A stretch of DNA of 64,000 nt from Luteibacter rhizovicinus (lineage in GTDB: Bacteria > Pseudomonadota > Gammaproteobacteria > Xanthomonadales > Rhodanobacteraceae). A program made the translations under genes and the position numbers. The stretch is taken from assembly GCF_004342265.1 (NCBI RefSeq), contig NZ_SMCS01000005.1, positions 1 through 64,000 of the forward strand, read 5' to 3'. The notes beneath the pieces are model-generated. The model searched no databases and had not been told where the DNA came from. It worked only from the letters and a program-made list of their open reading frames with translations. Below, piece after piece: positions 63,971-64,000 of this stretch; position 1 is the first letter of the stretch, and every line of letters starts with the position of its first letter.

Positions 63971-64000
63971 ATGTCGATCATGGTGATAACGGAAACAGCG
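63971..64000 (+). CDS. Start of a gene continuing beyond the window
   Basis: ATG 63971 with AGAGG upstream opens a frame reading MSIMVITETA to the window edge. Too short to identify. The 260 bases before it (63710-63970) hold no gene and probably its promoter. Confidence 0.4.
   Translation, partial: MSIMVITETA

Overview
The window is high-GC bacterial chromosome. Its gene content and order suggest a gammaproteobacterium of the Xanthomonadales, most likely Rhodanobacteraceae (Luteibacter or Dyella type). The indicators are a type II secretin in the position of xpsD, the ftsK-lolA-rarA-serS backbone, a TonB-dependent receptor of the Xanthomonas/Caulobacter class at the head of a mannosidase operon, and inverted intergenic repeats of the form GTAGGAGCCCGC...GCGGGCGAAAGCC. 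This assignment is inference; no rRNA is present.

Layout. 1-17243 is conserved backbone: the secretin end, aat, a FemAB-like acyltransferase, trxB, alanine dehydrogenase, ftsK, lolA, two envelope genes (DUF2339, DUF3999), rarA, serS and tRNA-Ser(UGA). An accessory stretch starts directly after the tRNA (17244-19935). It holds a 39-codon membrane peptide, an unknown membrane protein and a short secreted RHS-core protein. 19936-24629 is a pyruvate dehydrogenase E1-E2 pair divergent from a MarR regulator, with two palindromic sites between them. 24749-34641 is a second accessory stretch: an ArsR/VOC pair, a second short RHS toxin gene (frameshifted) with its immunity candidate, an ankyrin protein, a near-identical 0.6 kb duplication (structured leader plus small CxxC protein, at 28731 and 33366), a small AT-hook-tailed protein, a DUF2231/sorbosone dehydrogenase pair and a LysR pseudogene.

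34383-43837 is a mannoside-utilisation operon: a LacI-type operator, a TonB-dependent receptor, GH2 beta-mannosidase, GH125 and GH92, joined by start/stop overlaps or short gaps. Directly behind it, 43838-45530 is a scar containing a decayed third RHS module with an intact immunity gene, bounded by a second broken copy of the GH92 3' end. 45658-64000 is mixed. It contains an esterase, an SGNH hydrolase, a protealysin-like M4 peptidase with its emfourin inhibitor, an ECF sigma factor with a membrane partner, a quinone oxidoreductase, a sterol-desaturase-like protein, an Rrf2/flavoprotein pair, an HscC-type Hsp70 with an overlapping J-like protein, and DoxX.

The most interesting signal is the set of three short, signal-peptide-bearing RHS-core genes at 18662, 27397 (minus) and about 45114 (minus). 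Each starts with a secretion signal and a V-T-Y-Y...P-Q-G-T motif. The only intact copy is 180 residues, and the second would be about 312 if its frameshift were repaired, against well over 1000 for classical RHS proteins. Two copies are followed directly by a small immunity-like gene. All three loci show truncation, frameshift or deletion, so this looks like a fast-evolving miniature RHS toxin/immunity family. The second signal is the duplicated leader, whose stems are perfectly conserved while only loop bases vary.
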